From Brucella grignonensis (GTDB lineage: Bacteria; Pseudomonadota; Alphaproteobacteria; Rhizobiales; Rhizobiaceae), in the NCBI RefSeq assembly GCF_002252505.1, contig NZ_NNRL01000151.1:62001-126000 (forward strand): a stretch of 64,000 nt of DNA, in the 5' to 3' direction. The notes beneath the pieces are model-generated. The model saw nothing but the letters and a program-made list of their open reading frames with translations. It ran no database searches and was not told the origin of the DNA. The position numbers were made by a program, and so were the translations under genes. Below, piece by piece: positions 17,171-26,961 of the stretch (positions are counted from its first letter, which is position 1; each line of letters begins with the position of its first letter).

Positions 17171-18169
17171 ATGACCAAAATCATTAAAACATCGAACTTT
17201 ACCCGCCGCGACATTCTCGCGATGTCTGCGGCTCTCGGTGCAACCGCCATCACAACGCGCGTTTTTGCTGCGGACGAGAAGCTCAAGGTTGCGGGTATTC
17301 ACGCTTCGCCGGTCGAGAATGCATGGAATTCACGCCTTCATGAAGCGCTTAAGCAGGCACATGACGAAGGCGTCATCGAATATGTCTTCTCGGAAGGCGT
17401 TTCGGCGAGCGACTATCCACGCGCCATGCGTGAATATGCCGAACAGGGCATCAAGCTGATCGTTGGTGAATCTTATGCCGTCGAGCGCGAAGCGCGTCAG
17501 GTTGCAGGCGACTATCCGCAGACCACATTCATCATGGGTTCTTCCGGCAAAGAACAGGGCGACAACTTCGGTGTTTTCGGCACCTGGAATTTTGAAGCAG
17601 CCTATCTTGCAGGAATGCTTGCAGGCGGCATGAGCAAATCAGGTACTTTCGGTTCGGTCGGTGCTATTCCAATCCCTGAAGTCAACATGCTCATCAATGC
17701 GTTTCAGGAAGGCGTGAAAGAAACCCGCCCGGATGCGAAATTCAATGCGTCGTTCATCGGCACGTTCTTCGATCCACCAAAGGCTCGTGAAGCTGGCCTC
17801 GCCCAGATCGACGCCGGTGCAGATATTCTGTTTGGCGAACGCATTGGTACTGCAGACGCCGCCAAGGAACGCGGCATCAAGGCAATCGGCTCGCTGATCG
17901 ACTATACACCACGCTATCCAGACACTGTCTTCGCCAATGCGATGTGGTACTTCCGTCCGATTCTCAATGCAGCCATTGCTGATGTTAAGGCAGGATCGCC
18001 AACCGGCAAGGATTACACGCCATTCAGCCTGATGAAGGAAGGCGGCAACGATATCGTTTATGTCAAGGGCGCTGCACCTGCAGAAGTTGAAGCCAAGATG
18101 GAAGCCCGTCGGGCCGAGATCAAGGCTGGCACTTTCAAGGTCGAGCCAAATCCGGCTGAGCCTAAGTAA
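17171..18169 (+). CDS. BMP-family (basic membrane protein) ABC substrate-binding protein
   Basis: The N-terminus TRRDILAMSAALGATAITTRVFA followed by ADE is a secretion signal with a twin-Arg-like TRRDILAM motif and a predicted cleavage after VFA. The mature part has the BMP/PnrA fold pattern: VAGIHASPVENAWN at the start, AMREYAEQGIKLIVGES, GVFGTWNFEAAYLAGMLAGGMS and DAGADILFGERIGTADAA. BMP proteins bind purine nucleosides or related bases in the periplasm. The start has GAGGGGTCCA just upstream. It is followed by an amidase and then by the ATPase and two permeases, which complete the importer. The ligand is not defined by sequence; the neighbouring deaminase hints at a base or nucleoside. Confidence 0.9.
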   Translation: MTKIIKTSNFTRRDILAMSAALGATAITTRVFAADEKLKVAGIHASPVENAWNSRLHEALKQAHDEGVIEYVFSEGVSASDYPRAMREYAEQGIKLIVGESYAVEREARQVAGDYPQTTFIMGSSGKEQGDNFGVFGTWNFEAAYLAGMLAGGMSKSGTFGSVGAIPIPEVNMLINAFQEGVKETRPDAKFNASFIGTFFDPPKAREAGLAQIDAGADILFGERIGTADAAKERGIKAIGSLIDYTPRYPDTVFANAMWYFRPILNAAIADVKAGSPTGKDYTPFSLMKEGGNDIVYVKGAAPAEVEAKMEARRAEIKAGTFKVEPNPAEPK

Positions 18170-18190
18170 TATACATTCAGGGCAGCAGAA

Positions 18191-19600
18191 GTGGCACTCC
18201 ATATGAAGCGACAGGATGCAACCGCGCTCGCCAACGCGATCGCGAAGGGCGTTTTGACTGCGCGAGAGGCCATGGATGCCGCCGTTGAAGCCGCAGAAAA
18301 ATGGCGCCCTCTGGGCGCCATTGCATATCTCGATACAGAACTTGGCCACAGCAATGCAGCAGCTTTTGATGCAAGTACTGACAAAGTACCCTTTGCTGGT
18401 GTGCCATCGCTGTTCAAGGATCTGGGCGGACCTTGCGCTGGTCTGCCAATCCGCCTTGGCTCACGCGCCTGTGCAGATGCGCCGCGCGACCTTGATTCAG
18501 AACTGGCCGCGCGACTGCGCAAAGCCGGACTTAATTTCTTTGGAACGACAACCGTGCCGGAGTTCGGCATGGCACTTGCCAGTGAACCTCTCGACGGCCC
18601 CGTCGCGCGACATCCCTTCAATGAAAGGCTGTCCCCTGCCGGTTCGTCTGGCGGCGCAGCAGCAGCTGTTGCAGCAGGCATCGTTTCGATAGCTCATGCA
18701 ACGGATGCAGGCGGCTCGATCCGCGTTCCAGCGGCCACGTGCGGACTCATTGGTTTGAAGCCAAGCCGCGGTGCCATGCCTGCTGGCCCGCATTTCGGCA
18801 ATTATCTTGCAGCAATTGCGAGCGAATTTGCCCTTTGCCGTTCAATCCGCGATGCAAAAGCTTTGTTCCCACTTGTCGCTGGCAAGATCGAAAGCTTCCT
18901 TCCCGACGTAGCACTTGCATCAGACGCAGTGCCCGAAAAATTGCGCATCGGCATTATTTCAGGCGATCTCTGTAAATATCCGGTGACGGCTGAACGCAAA
19001 CAAGTGGTTGCTGACGCAGCATACTTTCTGGAAGCACAGGGCCACACGATCCACGCCATCGATGCGGATGAGCTTGCACCACTCGTCGATGCCAGCGCCA
19101 CAGCCTTTGACCGGATTATCTCGGCCAATCTCGCATCGGCAATTGATGCCTTTTCGATTGATGAAGCAAAGCTCGAAAGACTGACGCAGGCCGTGGCATC
19201 ACGCGGACGCAAGATGAGCGCTGTCGCACTTTACAACGCCATGAATGGTGGTGTGATGGCCGCCTATCAGCTCTGGCAGATTTTCCACGATATCGATGTG
19301 CTGATCACACCGATGCTCTCGCGTGCACCGCAGCCAATTGGCGCATACGCGATGGATCATGACGATGTGGACGTACATTGGCATAAGATGAATGAGTTTG
19401 CCCCTTATGCGGCATTGGCGAATATTTCCGGTTTCCCGGCGCTTTCCATGCCTTTTGGCGAGGACGCAAATGGTATGCCGCTTGCAATTCAGTTGATTGG
19501 ACGAATGGGAGCGGACAATCTTCTCTTGAACCTTGGCGAGCGTCTGGAGGAGGACCAGCGTTGGCAGCACAGATTTCCCGTTGCGGGGTTGAACACATGA
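18191..19600 (+). CDS. Amidase signature family hydrolase
   Basis: The amidase signature is clear: SLFKDL carries the catalytic Lys, PAGSSGGAAAAVAAG the cis-Ser, and ATDAGGSIRVPAATCGLIGLKPSRG the Ser nucleophile of the Ser-cisSer-Lys triad. The protein has about 469 residues, within the GatA/amidase range, and is cytoplasmic. The GTG at 18191 is taken as start; an ATG at 18203 is an alternative, and neither has a strong ribosome site. The stop overlaps the start of the ABC ATPase by 4 nt (ATGA), so the amidase is part of the transporter operon. It probably cleaves an amide or ureide brought in by the BMP transporter. It is unlikely to be GatA because gatB/gatC are not here. Confidence 0.9.
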   Translation: MALHMKRQDATALANAIAKGVLTAREAMDAAVEAAEKWRPLGAIAYLDTELGHSNAAAFDASTDKVPFAGVPSLFKDLGGPCAGLPIRLGSRACADAPRDLDSELAARLRKAGLNFFGTTTVPEFGMALASEPLDGPVARHPFNERLSPAGSSGGAAAAVAAGIVSIAHATDAGGSIRVPAATCGLIGLKPSRGAMPAGPHFGNYLAAIASEFALCRSIRDAKALFPLVAGKIESFLPDVALASDAVPEKLRIGIISGDLCKYPVTAERKQVVADAAYFLEAQGHTIHAIDADELAPLVDASATAFDRIISANLASAIDAFSIDEAKLERLTQAVASRGRKMSAVALYNAMNGGVMAAYQLWQIFHDIDVLITPMLSRAPQPIGAYAMDHDDVDVHWHKMNEFAPYAALANISGFPALSMPFGEDANGMPLAIQLIGRMGADNLLLNLGERLEEDQRWQHRFPVAGLNT

Positions 19601-21126
19601 CCACCACAGTTCTTGAACTGCAAAACATCACCAAGCGGTTTGGCGCGCTTACCGCCAATGACGATATTTCGCTGAAGCTTGAGCGCGGTGAAATCCTCGC
19701 TTTCCTTGGCGAGAATGGCGCAGGCAAAACCACGCTGATGAACATCCTGTTCGGCCATTATGTGCCGGATGAAGGCCGCGTTTTCGTCAAGGGCGAGGAA
19801 ATCCCGCAGGGCAAGCCCCGCGCCGCCATCAATGCGGGCGTGGGCATGGTGCACCAGCATTTCACGCTCGCGCCCAATCTCACCGTGCTTGAAAACATCA
19901 TCACCGGCACCGAAAGCCTCTGGAAGCTCAAATCAGCGCACAGTGCTGCCCGCAGCAAGATTGCGGAAATCGCCAAGCGCTTTGGCTTGCAGGTCGATCC
20001 CGATGCGCGGCTTGGTGATCTGTCTGTTGGCGAGCAACAGCGCGTGGAAATTCTCAAAGCGCTCTATAACGACGCCGATATTCTGATCCTCGACGAACCG
20101 ACCGCCGTCCTGACCACACAGGAAGCCGAAAACCTGTTTGCGACACTGAAAGAGATGGCACGTCAGGGCCTGTCATTGATCTTCATTTCGCACAAGCTGC
20201 ATGAAGTCATGTCCGCAGCCGACCGCGTCGTGGTGTTGCGCGGCGGCAAGGTTGTGGCGGAGCGCAAGGCTTCCGAGACCTCGAAGGAGGAACTCGCCGA
20301 ACTGATGGTCGGTCGTCGCGTTTCGCGCCCTTCACGTGCTGCGGCCACACCCGGCGAGACTTTGCTCGAAGCCAAGAACGTGACCGTGGTAGAGGATGGC
20401 GCGACCCGCCTTAGCGATCTCGACTTTCACCTTCGGGCTGGCGAAACGCTTGGCATCATCGGCGTATCGGGCAATGGACAAGCTGCGCTCGGGCGTCTGG
20501 TTTCGGGTCTCAGTCAGCCTGCGAGTGGCTCGCTCGTCATGTTCGGGCAAACGGTCACCAAGTTCGACCCGCGCCAGTTTGTGGCGGAAGGTGTCGGCCG
20601 TATCCCGGAAGACCGCAATGCCGAAGGGGCAATCGGCGATCTGACACTCTGGGAAAATGCTGTGCTTGAACGCGTCCGCAATCCGCAATTCTCCAATGGT
20701 CTTCTGGTCAACCGCACTGCAGCGCGTGAATTTACCGACCGCATCATCAAGGATTTCGATGTGCGTGGCGGGACGCCCGACAGCCGCATTCGCCTGCTAT
20801 CCGGCGGCAACATGCAGAAGCTTATTCTGGGTCGCAATCTTGAAACTGCCCCTCGTATCCTGATTGCGGCACAGCCGACACGCGGCCTCGACGAAGGTGC
20901 AGTTGCGGCCGTCCATGCCCGCATTCTCGAGGCGCGCGCCAAGGGTGCCGCCGTGCTGCTAATCTCGGAAGACCTGGATGAAATCATCGGCCTTGCCGAC
21001 CGCGTACAGGCCATCGTCAAGGGCAGGCTGTCACAACCAATTGATGCAAGCGAGGCCAACGCGCAACGGCTGGGTCTGATGATGGCTGGCGAGTGGCAGA
21101 CAAATACCAAGAAGGGGCTGAACTGA
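19597..21126 (+). CDS. ABC transporter ATPase, duplicated (nucleoside/BMP-type, NupO/RbsA-like)
   Basis: Two ATP-binding domains lie in one chain of 509 residues. The first has GENGAGKTT (Walker A), LSVGEQQRVEILKAL (signature) and ILILDEPTAVL (Walker B). The second has the degenerate Walker A GVSGNGQAALG, signature LSGGNMQKLILGR and RILIAAQPTRGLD, where the usual Asp-Glu pair is Ala-Gln, so the second site is probably catalytically weak. This pattern is shared with sugar and nucleoside importers. The ATG at 19597 overlaps the amidase stop by ATGA, and the stop at 21126 overlaps the next ATG. It powers uptake through the two following permeases. Confidence 0.93.
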   Translation: MTTTVLELQNITKRFGALTANDDISLKLERGEILAFLGENGAGKTTLMNILFGHYVPDEGRVFVKGEEIPQGKPRAAINAGVGMVHQHFTLAPNLTVLENIITGTESLWKLKSAHSAARSKIAEIAKRFGLQVDPDARLGDLSVGEQQRVEILKALYNDADILILDEPTAVLTTQEAENLFATLKEMARQGLSLIFISHKLHEVMSAADRVVVLRGGKVVAERKASETSKEELAELMVGRRVSRPSRAAATPGETLLEAKNVTVVEDGATRLSDLDFHLRAGETLGIIGVSGNGQAALGRLVSGLSQPASGSLVMFGQTVTKFDPRQFVAEGVGRIPEDRNAEGAIGDLTLWENAVLERVRNPQFSNGLLVNRTAAREFTDRIIKDFDVRGGTPDSRIRLLSGGNMQKLILGRNLETAPRILIAAQPTRGLDEGAVAAVHARILEARAKGAAVLLISEDLDEIIGLADRVQAIVKGRLSQPIDASEANAQRLGLMMAGEWQTNTKKGLN

Positions 21127-22169
21127 TGCGTATTGAACGACGCGAAACACGGCCCATGGCTCTGGTGGCAACCGCACCGGTGATCGCTGTTCTCGCTGCC
21201 TTTGTGCTTGCTGGCCTGTTGATCGCCGCCGCTGGCGCGCCGGTCTTCGAATCCTTCCGCCAGATTGCAATTGGAGCCTTCGGCACGAAGCTCTCAATCA
21301 CCGAAACGCTCACCCGCGCAACGCCCTTGATGCTGACCGGCCTGGCGGCTGCCGTCGCCTTTCGCTCGAAACTCTGGAATATCGGTGCCGAAGGCCAGTT
21401 TTATATGGGCGCGCTGGCAGTCGTCGCCTGTGGCACGCAGTTGCAGCTTCCAGCCGCTATTCTCATTCCGCTATTGCTCGTCGTCGGCGCGATTGCAGGC
21501 ATGATTTTCCTGCTCATTCCACTCGGTCTTCGCCTGCGCTTCGGTGTTGATGAAGTGGTAACGACACTGCTTTTGAACTTCGTTGCGGTGCTCATCGTCT
21601 CGATGATGATCGAAGGGCCGATGAAAGACCCCCTCGCCTTTGGCTGGCCGCAATCCGAGCCTGTGCCAGATGCGGCAATCCTGCCAAAAATCATGGCAGG
21701 CATGCGGCTTCACATCGGCATCATCATCGCTATCGCTCTGGCGCTCATCATCGCCTATGTGCAGAAGCGCACCGTGTTCGGGCTTGAAACCAAGGCTGCC
21801 GGTCTCAACCCGCAAGCCGCGCGTTTTGCAGGCGTTCCGCTTGGCAAGACACTGGTGAAAGTCGCCTGTATTTCTGGTGGCCTTGCAGGCCTTGCAGGCG
21901 CGATACAGGTCATGGGCGTGAAAGGTTACGTCACGACCGATCTCTCACCGGGCTTCGGCTATTCCGGTATCATTGTCGCGATGTTGGCCAATCTGAACCC
22001 TATCGGGGCAATTTTCTCGGCACTTTTTGCAGCCGCAATGTTTGTCGGTGCCGACGGCATGAGCCGCGCCATCGGCATTCCAAGCTTCATTGCCGATGTC
22101 ACCGTGGCGCTGTCGCTTCTGACTATGCTGGTTGCTCTGTTCTTCACACAATACAGGATCGCCCGATGA
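21126..22169 (+). CDS. ABC transporter permease (BMP/nucleoside type), first subunit
   Basis: This inner-membrane permease of 347 residues has about nine hydrophobic segments. NIGAEGQFYMGALA is the cytoplasmic-loop motif shared by BPD_transp_2 permeases of the nucleoside and branched-chain amino acid type, and FGLETKAAGLNPQAARFAG is the second conserved loop. The start is the ATG at 21126, overlapping the ATPase stop as TGATG. The stop overlaps the next permease by 4 nt. It pairs with the following permease to form the channel for the ligand bound by the BMP protein. Confidence 0.92.
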   Translation: MRIERRETRPMALVATAPVIAVLAAFVLAGLLIAAAGAPVFESFRQIAIGAFGTKLSITETLTRATPLMLTGLAAAVAFRSKLWNIGAEGQFYMGALAVVACGTQLQLPAAILIPLLLVVGAIAGMIFLLIPLGLRLRFGVDEVVTTLLLNFVAVLIVSMMIEGPMKDPLAFGWPQSEPVPDAAILPKIMAGMRLHIGIIIAIALALIIAYVQKRTVFGLETKAAGLNPQAARFAGVPLGKTLVKVACISGGLAGLAGAIQVMGVKGYVTTDLSPGFGYSGIIVAMLANLNPIGAIFSALFAAAMFVGADGMSRAIGIPSFIADVTVALSLLTMLVALFFTQYRIAR

Positions 22170-23110
22170 ACGAGTTGATGGATATCCTGCTTTCCGCAGG
22201 CCTCTGGGTCTCGGTCCTGCGCATTGCAACGCCACTGATCTTCGGCACGCTCGGCGCGCTTTATTGCGAACGGGCGGGTGTGCTCAATCTCGGCATTGAA
22301 GGCATCATGACCTTCGGCGCGATGATCGGCTGGCTGACGGTTTATAACGGCGCAGACCTCTGGGTGGGCGTGCTTGCAGCGGCAGCATCGGGTGCCCTGT
22401 TCGGCCTGATTCATGCGGCCCTCACCGTGCCGTTGGGCTTGTCGCAACATGTGGTGGGCTTGGGCATAACGCTGTTTGCGTCGAGCCTCAGCTATTTCCT
22501 GTTCCGTCTTCTGGTGCCGCTTTCATCGACGCCACCCACCGTCACGCCATTCCAGCCCATCAATCCATCCTGGCTTGCGGATATTCCGTTTATCGGGCAG
22601 GTCCTCGGAACACAGACAGCCCTCACATGGATCGCCATTCCACTGGCAATCCTGCTCGGTTACGTGCTTTTCCGCACGCCGCTCGGCCTTGCCATCCGCA
22701 TGACTGGCGAAAACCCACATGCCGCTGAAGCACAAGGTATCAACCCGATCCGAGTCCGTGTCTTCACGATCATGTTCGGTAGCGCCTTAATGGCTGTCGG
22801 CGGCTCCTTTTTGACACTCTCCGCTTTCAACTCGTTCTTCCCCACTATGATGCAGGGACGAGGCTGGGTATGCATTGCACTGGTCGTATTTGCCTCGTGG
22901 AAGCCTGCCCGCGCGCTTCTGGGCGCATTGCTCTTCGCTCTCTTTGATGCGTTCCAGCTGCGCCTGCAGACGGTTTACGGCAAGGTCGTGCCTTACCAGC
23001 TCTTCCTGATGATCCCTTACATCATGTCGATTGTGGCGCTCATCGTCATGGCGCGCCGCGCACGCGTGCCACAGGCACTGATGCAGCCCTATCGCCGCGG
23101 CGAGCGATGA
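22166..23110 (+). CDS. ABC transporter permease (BMP/nucleoside type), second subunit
   Basis: This inner-membrane permease has 314 residues and the conserved loop NLGIEGIMTFGAMIGW near residue 45. A second loop, FRTPLGLAIRMTGENPHAAEAQGINP, is typical of the NupQ/YufQ half of nucleoside importers. Charged RRARVPQALMQP residues mark the cytoplasmic C-terminus. Its ATG overlaps the previous stop (ATGA), so ATPase and both permeases are translationally coupled. The gene ends the operon and is followed within 3 nt by a strong hairpin terminator. Confidence 0.92.
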   Translation: MNELMDILLSAGLWVSVLRIATPLIFGTLGALYCERAGVLNLGIEGIMTFGAMIGWLTVYNGADLWVGVLAAAASGALFGLIHAALTVPLGLSQHVVGLGITLFASSLSYFLFRLLVPLSSTPPTVTPFQPINPSWLADIPFIGQVLGTQTALTWIAIPLAILLGYVLFRTPLGLAIRMTGENPHAAEAQGINPIRVRVFTIMFGSALMAVGGSFLTLSAFNSFFPTMMQGRGWVCIALVVFASWKPARALLGALLFALFDAFQLRLQTVYGKVVPYQLFLMIPYIMSIVALIVMARRARVPQALMQPYRRGER

Positions 23111-23112
23111 GC

Positions 23113-23146
23113 AAAAAAGCGGCGGCATGTTTGCCGCCGCTTTTTT
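23113..23146. terminator. Rho-independent terminator after the nucleoside-type ABC operon
   Basis: A perfect 14-bp stem is formed by AAAAAAGCGGCGGC (23113-23126) and its complement ending in six T (23133-23146), with a 6-nt loop. It sits between convergent genes and can work in both directions. Confidence 0.92.
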
Positions 23147-23153
23147 ATTATAA

Positions 23154-24926
23154 TCAGGCGCTATAGCGCTTCTGACCATCCATCCAGGTTTCACTGACCT
23201 TGATCTTGCTGATCTTCGTCGGCTCAACCTTCGTCGGGTCTTCTTCGAGAATCGCGAAATCAGCGCATTTGCCTTCTTCGAGACTTCCGACAATATCATC
23301 CATCCTGCAGTGATAGGCTGCATCAATGGTTACGGCGCGCAGCGCCTGCTCCACCGGGATACGCTCATCGGGAAAGAACACGTCACCACCGTCATTCATG
23401 ACACGTGCGACAGCATCCTCAACACAGCGCAGCGGTTCAATCGGCGTCACATTCCAGTCTGAGTGGAAGGAAATACGCAGGCCTTCAGCCAGCGCCGTTG
23501 CACACGGGTCGTAGAACTTCGCACGATCAGGTCCAAGAATTTCGTCACGGAAGGCTTTGCCCCACCACCGCACATGTCCGATGAGAAAGGAGGGTTGCAG
23601 CCCGAGCTCTTTTGCCTTTTGCATCTGATCCTGATGAAAAATGCTGCAATGCTCAATGCGATGACGGTGATCGTCACGCGGCATTTCTTTCAGCACTGCT
23701 TCGTAGGCTTCAATCGTTGCATCAATTGCCGCATCACCATTAGCGTGAACACCGACCTGCCAGCCGCCCTGATGCGCGCGACGGACCGCAGCGGTCAACT
23801 GTTCGAGCGTATAGTTCATCGCGCCACGATCATTTGTCCCGAGATAGTTTTCACGCTGATAGCCGGTGCGTGCCTGATTGGAACCGTCCGCCCAGGCCTT
23901 GATGCCATCATAGCGATAAAGATCGCTGCCACGTCCCGGTTTGATATTCATTTTCTCCCACTGATCCAATGCAGTCGAGACCAGCATGCCGCGATAGCGG
24001 ATCGGCGGATTTTGCGACATAACCTGATCCAGCAACGCCAGATGCTCCGCTGGCGCCATCATTCCTACACCGCAATCATGCAGGGATGTGCAGCCAACCG
24101 ACGCAGCCTTATCGAGCATGCGGCGGATACTGGTCGAAACGTCAGCCGCCGTAGGCAATGGCATTTTCTCGATAAATGCATTGAACGCAGGCGGCTCTTC
24201 AAGACGGCCGCTCAATTGACCGTTGGGTGTTTTGACGTAGCGCGCCTCAGGAGGGTTCGGTGTCGTATCGGTGATACCTATCAGCGCAAAGGCCTTGCTA
24301 TTGGCATAAGCGATGTGGCCGTTGCTCTCCATCATGAAAAATGGATTGTTCGGTGCCAGCTCATCCAGCTCTGCCAAGGTCGGGATATGGGCGCCTTTGG
24401 TGATGCTTGGATCAAATTGCTTGGCCCTCACCCATTCGCCCTCACTGGCCTTGCTGACACCATTGCGCAGCGTGTTCCAGACCTGTTCGAATGTCGGCGT
24501 AGTGATCGGACTGACATCGATCCAGTCATCCATAACAACAAAAACTGAATGCATATGCGGATCGATCAGACCCGGCATCAGCGTTCTGCCATCCAGTTCC
24601 ACGATACGTGTGGCTTTGCCGCGAAACTTGTCGACATGGTCTGTCGTGCCGACTGCAAGGATGCGGTTTCCACGCACAGCGATTGCCTCGACGTTCGGTG
24701 TTTCGCCCCCCAGTCTTTCAGCATTGAGCGTGAGAATGGTTCCGCGACGGAAGATTATATCGGCCGGAGCATTGGCGCTCGACAAATTGCCCTTGGCCAT
24801 TGCTGGTTCCACCGCCGTTGCGGCAAAGATCGCGGCAGCAGCACCGCCCATGTATTTAAGAAAGTCGCGTCGTGAAGTCGTGTGCTTAAATACAGCCATC
24901 AGTCCGGGATTGCAGGCTAAACACAT
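23154..24926 (-). CDS. Tat-exported YtcJ-like metal-dependent amidohydrolase
   Basis: A twin-arginine signal, TSRRDFLKYMGG followed by an alanine-rich helix ending AMA, targets this folded enzyme to the periplasm. The mature protein has the amidohydrolase-3/YtcJ pattern: GLIDPHMHSVFV (metal His pair), a carboxylated-Lys region around AWADGSNQARTG, VGVHANGDAAID, HRIEHCS and FHSDWNVTPIEPL. The length of about 590 residues is normal for YtcJ-like proteins. The likely reaction is hydrolysis of an amide, ester or cyclic bond; the substrate is unknown. The frame begins at 24926; a second ATG at 24899 gives a shorter signal peptide and may be the true start. It converges on the nucleoside-type ABC operon. 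Confidence 0.9.
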   Translation of the reverse strand: MCLACNPGLMAVFKHTTSRRDFLKYMGGAAAAIFAATAVEPAMAKGNLSSANAPADIIFRRGTILTLNAERLGGETPNVEAIAVRGNRILAVGTTDHVDKFRGKATRIVELDGRTLMPGLIDPHMHSVFVVMDDWIDVSPITTPTFEQVWNTLRNGVSKASEGEWVRAKQFDPSITKGAHIPTLAELDELAPNNPFFMMESNGHIAYANSKAFALIGITDTTPNPPEARYVKTPNGQLSGRLEEPPAFNAFIEKMPLPTAADVSTSIRRMLDKAASVGCTSLHDCGVGMMAPAEHLALLDQVMSQNPPIRYRGMLVSTALDQWEKMNIKPGRGSDLYRYDGIKAWADGSNQARTGYQRENYLGTNDRGAMNYTLEQLTAAVRRAHQGGWQVGVHANGDAAIDATIEAYEAVLKEMPRDDHRHRIEHCSIFHQDQMQKAKELGLQPSFLIGHVRWWGKAFRDEILGPDRAKFYDPCATALAEGLRISFHSDWNVTPIEPLRCVEDAVARVMNDGGDVFFPDERIPVEQALRAVTIDAAYHCRMDDIVGSLEEGKCADFAILEEDPTKVEPTKISKIKVSETWMDGQKRYSA

Positions 24927-25091
24927 GGGTCGTAATTCCTATAAATGGGGGAATACTTTGCCTTACCCATCAAAAAGAACTACAAAAATTATAAATAGGC
25001 AAATAAAATTATCATACAATGTTTATATTGTGTCTATCTAAAATATTTATCACTTATAATAACTATAATACTATTTAGTATTTAAAACAAA

Positions 25092-25113
25092 AACGGCGCC
25101 CAGAGGCGCCGTT
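25092..25113 (-). terminator. Rho-independent terminator of typA
   Basis: A perfect 9-bp stem (AACGGCGCC at 25092-25100 and GGCGCCGTT at 25105-25113) has a 4-nt loop. On the minus strand it is followed by a T-rich run (TTTTTGTTTT), as expected for the end of the typA transcript. Confidence 0.85.
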
Positions 25114-25134
25114 CTTTTATAAAATTAAAGCAGA

Positions 25135-26961
25135 TCAAGCAACGCTCGACTTGCCGCTCTTTTCAAAGCGCTTACGCTCATTCGGGTCGAGGTAGAGCTT
25201 GCGCAGACGGATCGACTTTGGTGTCACTTCAACCAGTTCGTCGTCCTGAATCCACGACAGAGCGCGTTCCAGCGTCATGCGGATCGGAGGCGTCAGCTTC
25301 ACAGCCTCATCCTTGCCGGCAGCGCGGATGTTGGTGAGCTTCTTGCCCTTAAGCACGTTGACTTCAAGGTCATTGTCACGGCTGTGAATGCCGATCAGCA
25401 TACCCTGATAGACCTTGACACCAGCATCGATGATCATCGGACCGCGATCTTCAAGATTGAAGAGCGCGTAAGCAACAGCTTCACCCTGATCGTTGGAAAT
25501 CAGAACACCATTGTTACGGCCAGCGATTTCACCCTTGTATGGCTGATAATCGTGGAACAGGCGGTTCATAATCGCCGTACCGCGTGTATCTGTCAGAAGT
25601 TCCGACTGATAACCGATCAGACCACGGGTCGGTGCGTAGAACACCATACGAACGCGGTTGCCGCCCGAAGGACGCAGCTCGACCATTTCGGCCTTGCGTT
25701 CGGACATCTTCTGGACGACGGTGCCGGAATATTCTTCATCGACGTCGATAACGACTTCTTCCACAGGCTCCAGCATTTCGCCGTTCTCGCCTTCCTTCAT
25801 GACGACACGTGGACGCGAGACGCCAAGTTCGAAGCCTTCACGGCGCATGTTTTCGATCAGAACTGCGAGCTGCAATTCGCCGCGACCGGAAACGAAGAAA
25901 GAGTCTTTTTCGTTCGATTCTTCGATCTTGAGCGCAACGTTGCCTTCCGCTTCCTTGAAGAGACGGTCACGAATAACGCGGCTCGTCACCTTGTCGCCTT
26001 CGGTGCCAGCATAAGGGCTGTCATTGACGATGAAGGACATGGTCACGGTCGGCGGATCGATTGGCTGTGCTTCAAGCGGAACGCTTACCGAAGGATCGCA
26101 GAAGGTGTCGGCAACGGTGCCCTTGGAAAGACCGGCAATAGCGACGATGTCGCCTGCATGGGCTTCGTCAATAGCCTGACGCTCGATGCCGCGGAATGCA
26201 AGGATCTTCGAGATACGGCCGGTTTCGAGCAGCGAACCATCCTGACCGAGAACCTTGACGGCCTGGTTGGACTTGATCGAACCCGAATGAATGCGACCGG
26301 TGATGATGCGGCCCAGGAATGGATCGGCTTCAAGGATCGTACCGATCATGCGGAACGGACCTTCGGCGACCTTTGGCGCAGGCACATGCTTCAGCACGAG
26401 GTCGAACAGCGGAGCCAGACCTTCGTCCTTCGGACCATCCGGTCCAAGTGCCATCCAGCCGTTACGGCCCGAACCGTAAAGGATCGGGAAGTCGAGCTGT
26501 TCGTCGGTTGCGTCGAGATTGGCGAAAAGGTCGAACACTTCGTTGATGACTTCTTCATGACGGCCATCCGGACGGTCGATCTTGTTGATCGCAACGATCG
26601 GACGCAGGCCGACTTTCAGCGCCTTGCCAACAACGAACTTCGTCTGTGGCATTGGACCTTCAGCAGCATCAACGAGAACGATAGCGCCGTCCACCATCGA
26701 AAGGATACGCTCAACTTCGCCGCCGAAGTCGGCGTGGCCGGGTGTATCGACGATGTTGATGCGGGTGTTCTTCCAGACAACCGAAGTGGCTTTCGCGAGA
26801 ATGGTGATCCCGCGTTCCTTTTCGATATCGTTGGAGTCCATCATGCGTTCTGCAACGCGCTGGTTCTCGCGGAACGAGCCCGACTGCTTCAGGAGTTCGT
26901 CGACCAGTGTTGTTTTGCCATGATCGACGTGTGCGATAATAGCGATATTACGCAATTCCAT
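25135..26961 (-). CDS. typA: Translational GTPase TypA/BipA
   Basis: This 608-residue ribosome-binding GTPase has [10 protein letters not shown] (P-loop), RGITILAK (switch I), [12 protein letters not shown] (switch II) and NKIDRPDGR (guanine specificity). EF-G-like domains II, III and V follow, with the TypA-specific C-terminal domain containing [14 protein letters not shown]. The length equals the family norm. TypA acts in 50S subunit assembly and stress adaptation. The start ATG at 26961 is well supported by the conserved [17 protein letters not shown]-terminus. The gene is single, with its own terminator downstream and mgtE upstream on the same strand after a gap of about 190 bp. Confidence 0.97.
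   Translation of the reverse strand: MELRNIAIIAHVDHGKTTLVDELLKQSGSFRENQRVAERMMDSNDIEKERGITILAKATSVVWKNTRINIVDTPGHADFGGEVERILSMVDGAIVLVDAAEGPMPQTKFVVGKALKVGLRPIVAINKIDRPDGRHEEVINEVFDLFANLDATDEQLDFPILYGSGRNGWMALGPDGPKDEGLAPLFDLVLKHVPAPKVAEGPFRMIGTILEADPFLGRIITGRIHSGSIKSNQAVKVLGQDGSLLETGRISKILAFRGIERQAIDEAHAGDIVAIAGLSKGTVADTFCDPSVSVPLEAQPIDPPTVTMSFIVNDSPYAGTEGDKVTSRVIRDRLFKEAEGNVALKIEESNEKDSFFVSGRGELQLAVLIENMRREGFELGVSRPRVVMKEGENGEMLEPVEEVVIDVDEEYSGTVVQKMSERKAEMVELRPSGGNRVRMVFYAPTRGLIGYQSELLTDTRGTAIMNRLFHDYQPYKGEIAGRNNGVLISNDQGEAVAYALFNLEDRGPMIIDAGVKVYQGMLIGIHSRDNDLEVNVLKGKKLTNIRAAGKDEAVKLTPPIRMTLERALSWIQDDELVEVTPKSIRLRKLYLDPNERKRFEKSGKSSVA

Noticed and set aside
23463..24548. 361-residue plus-strand frame inside the Tat amidohydrolase
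   Set aside because: Antisense to a gene with full amidohydrolase motifs and a Tat signal. No ribosome site.
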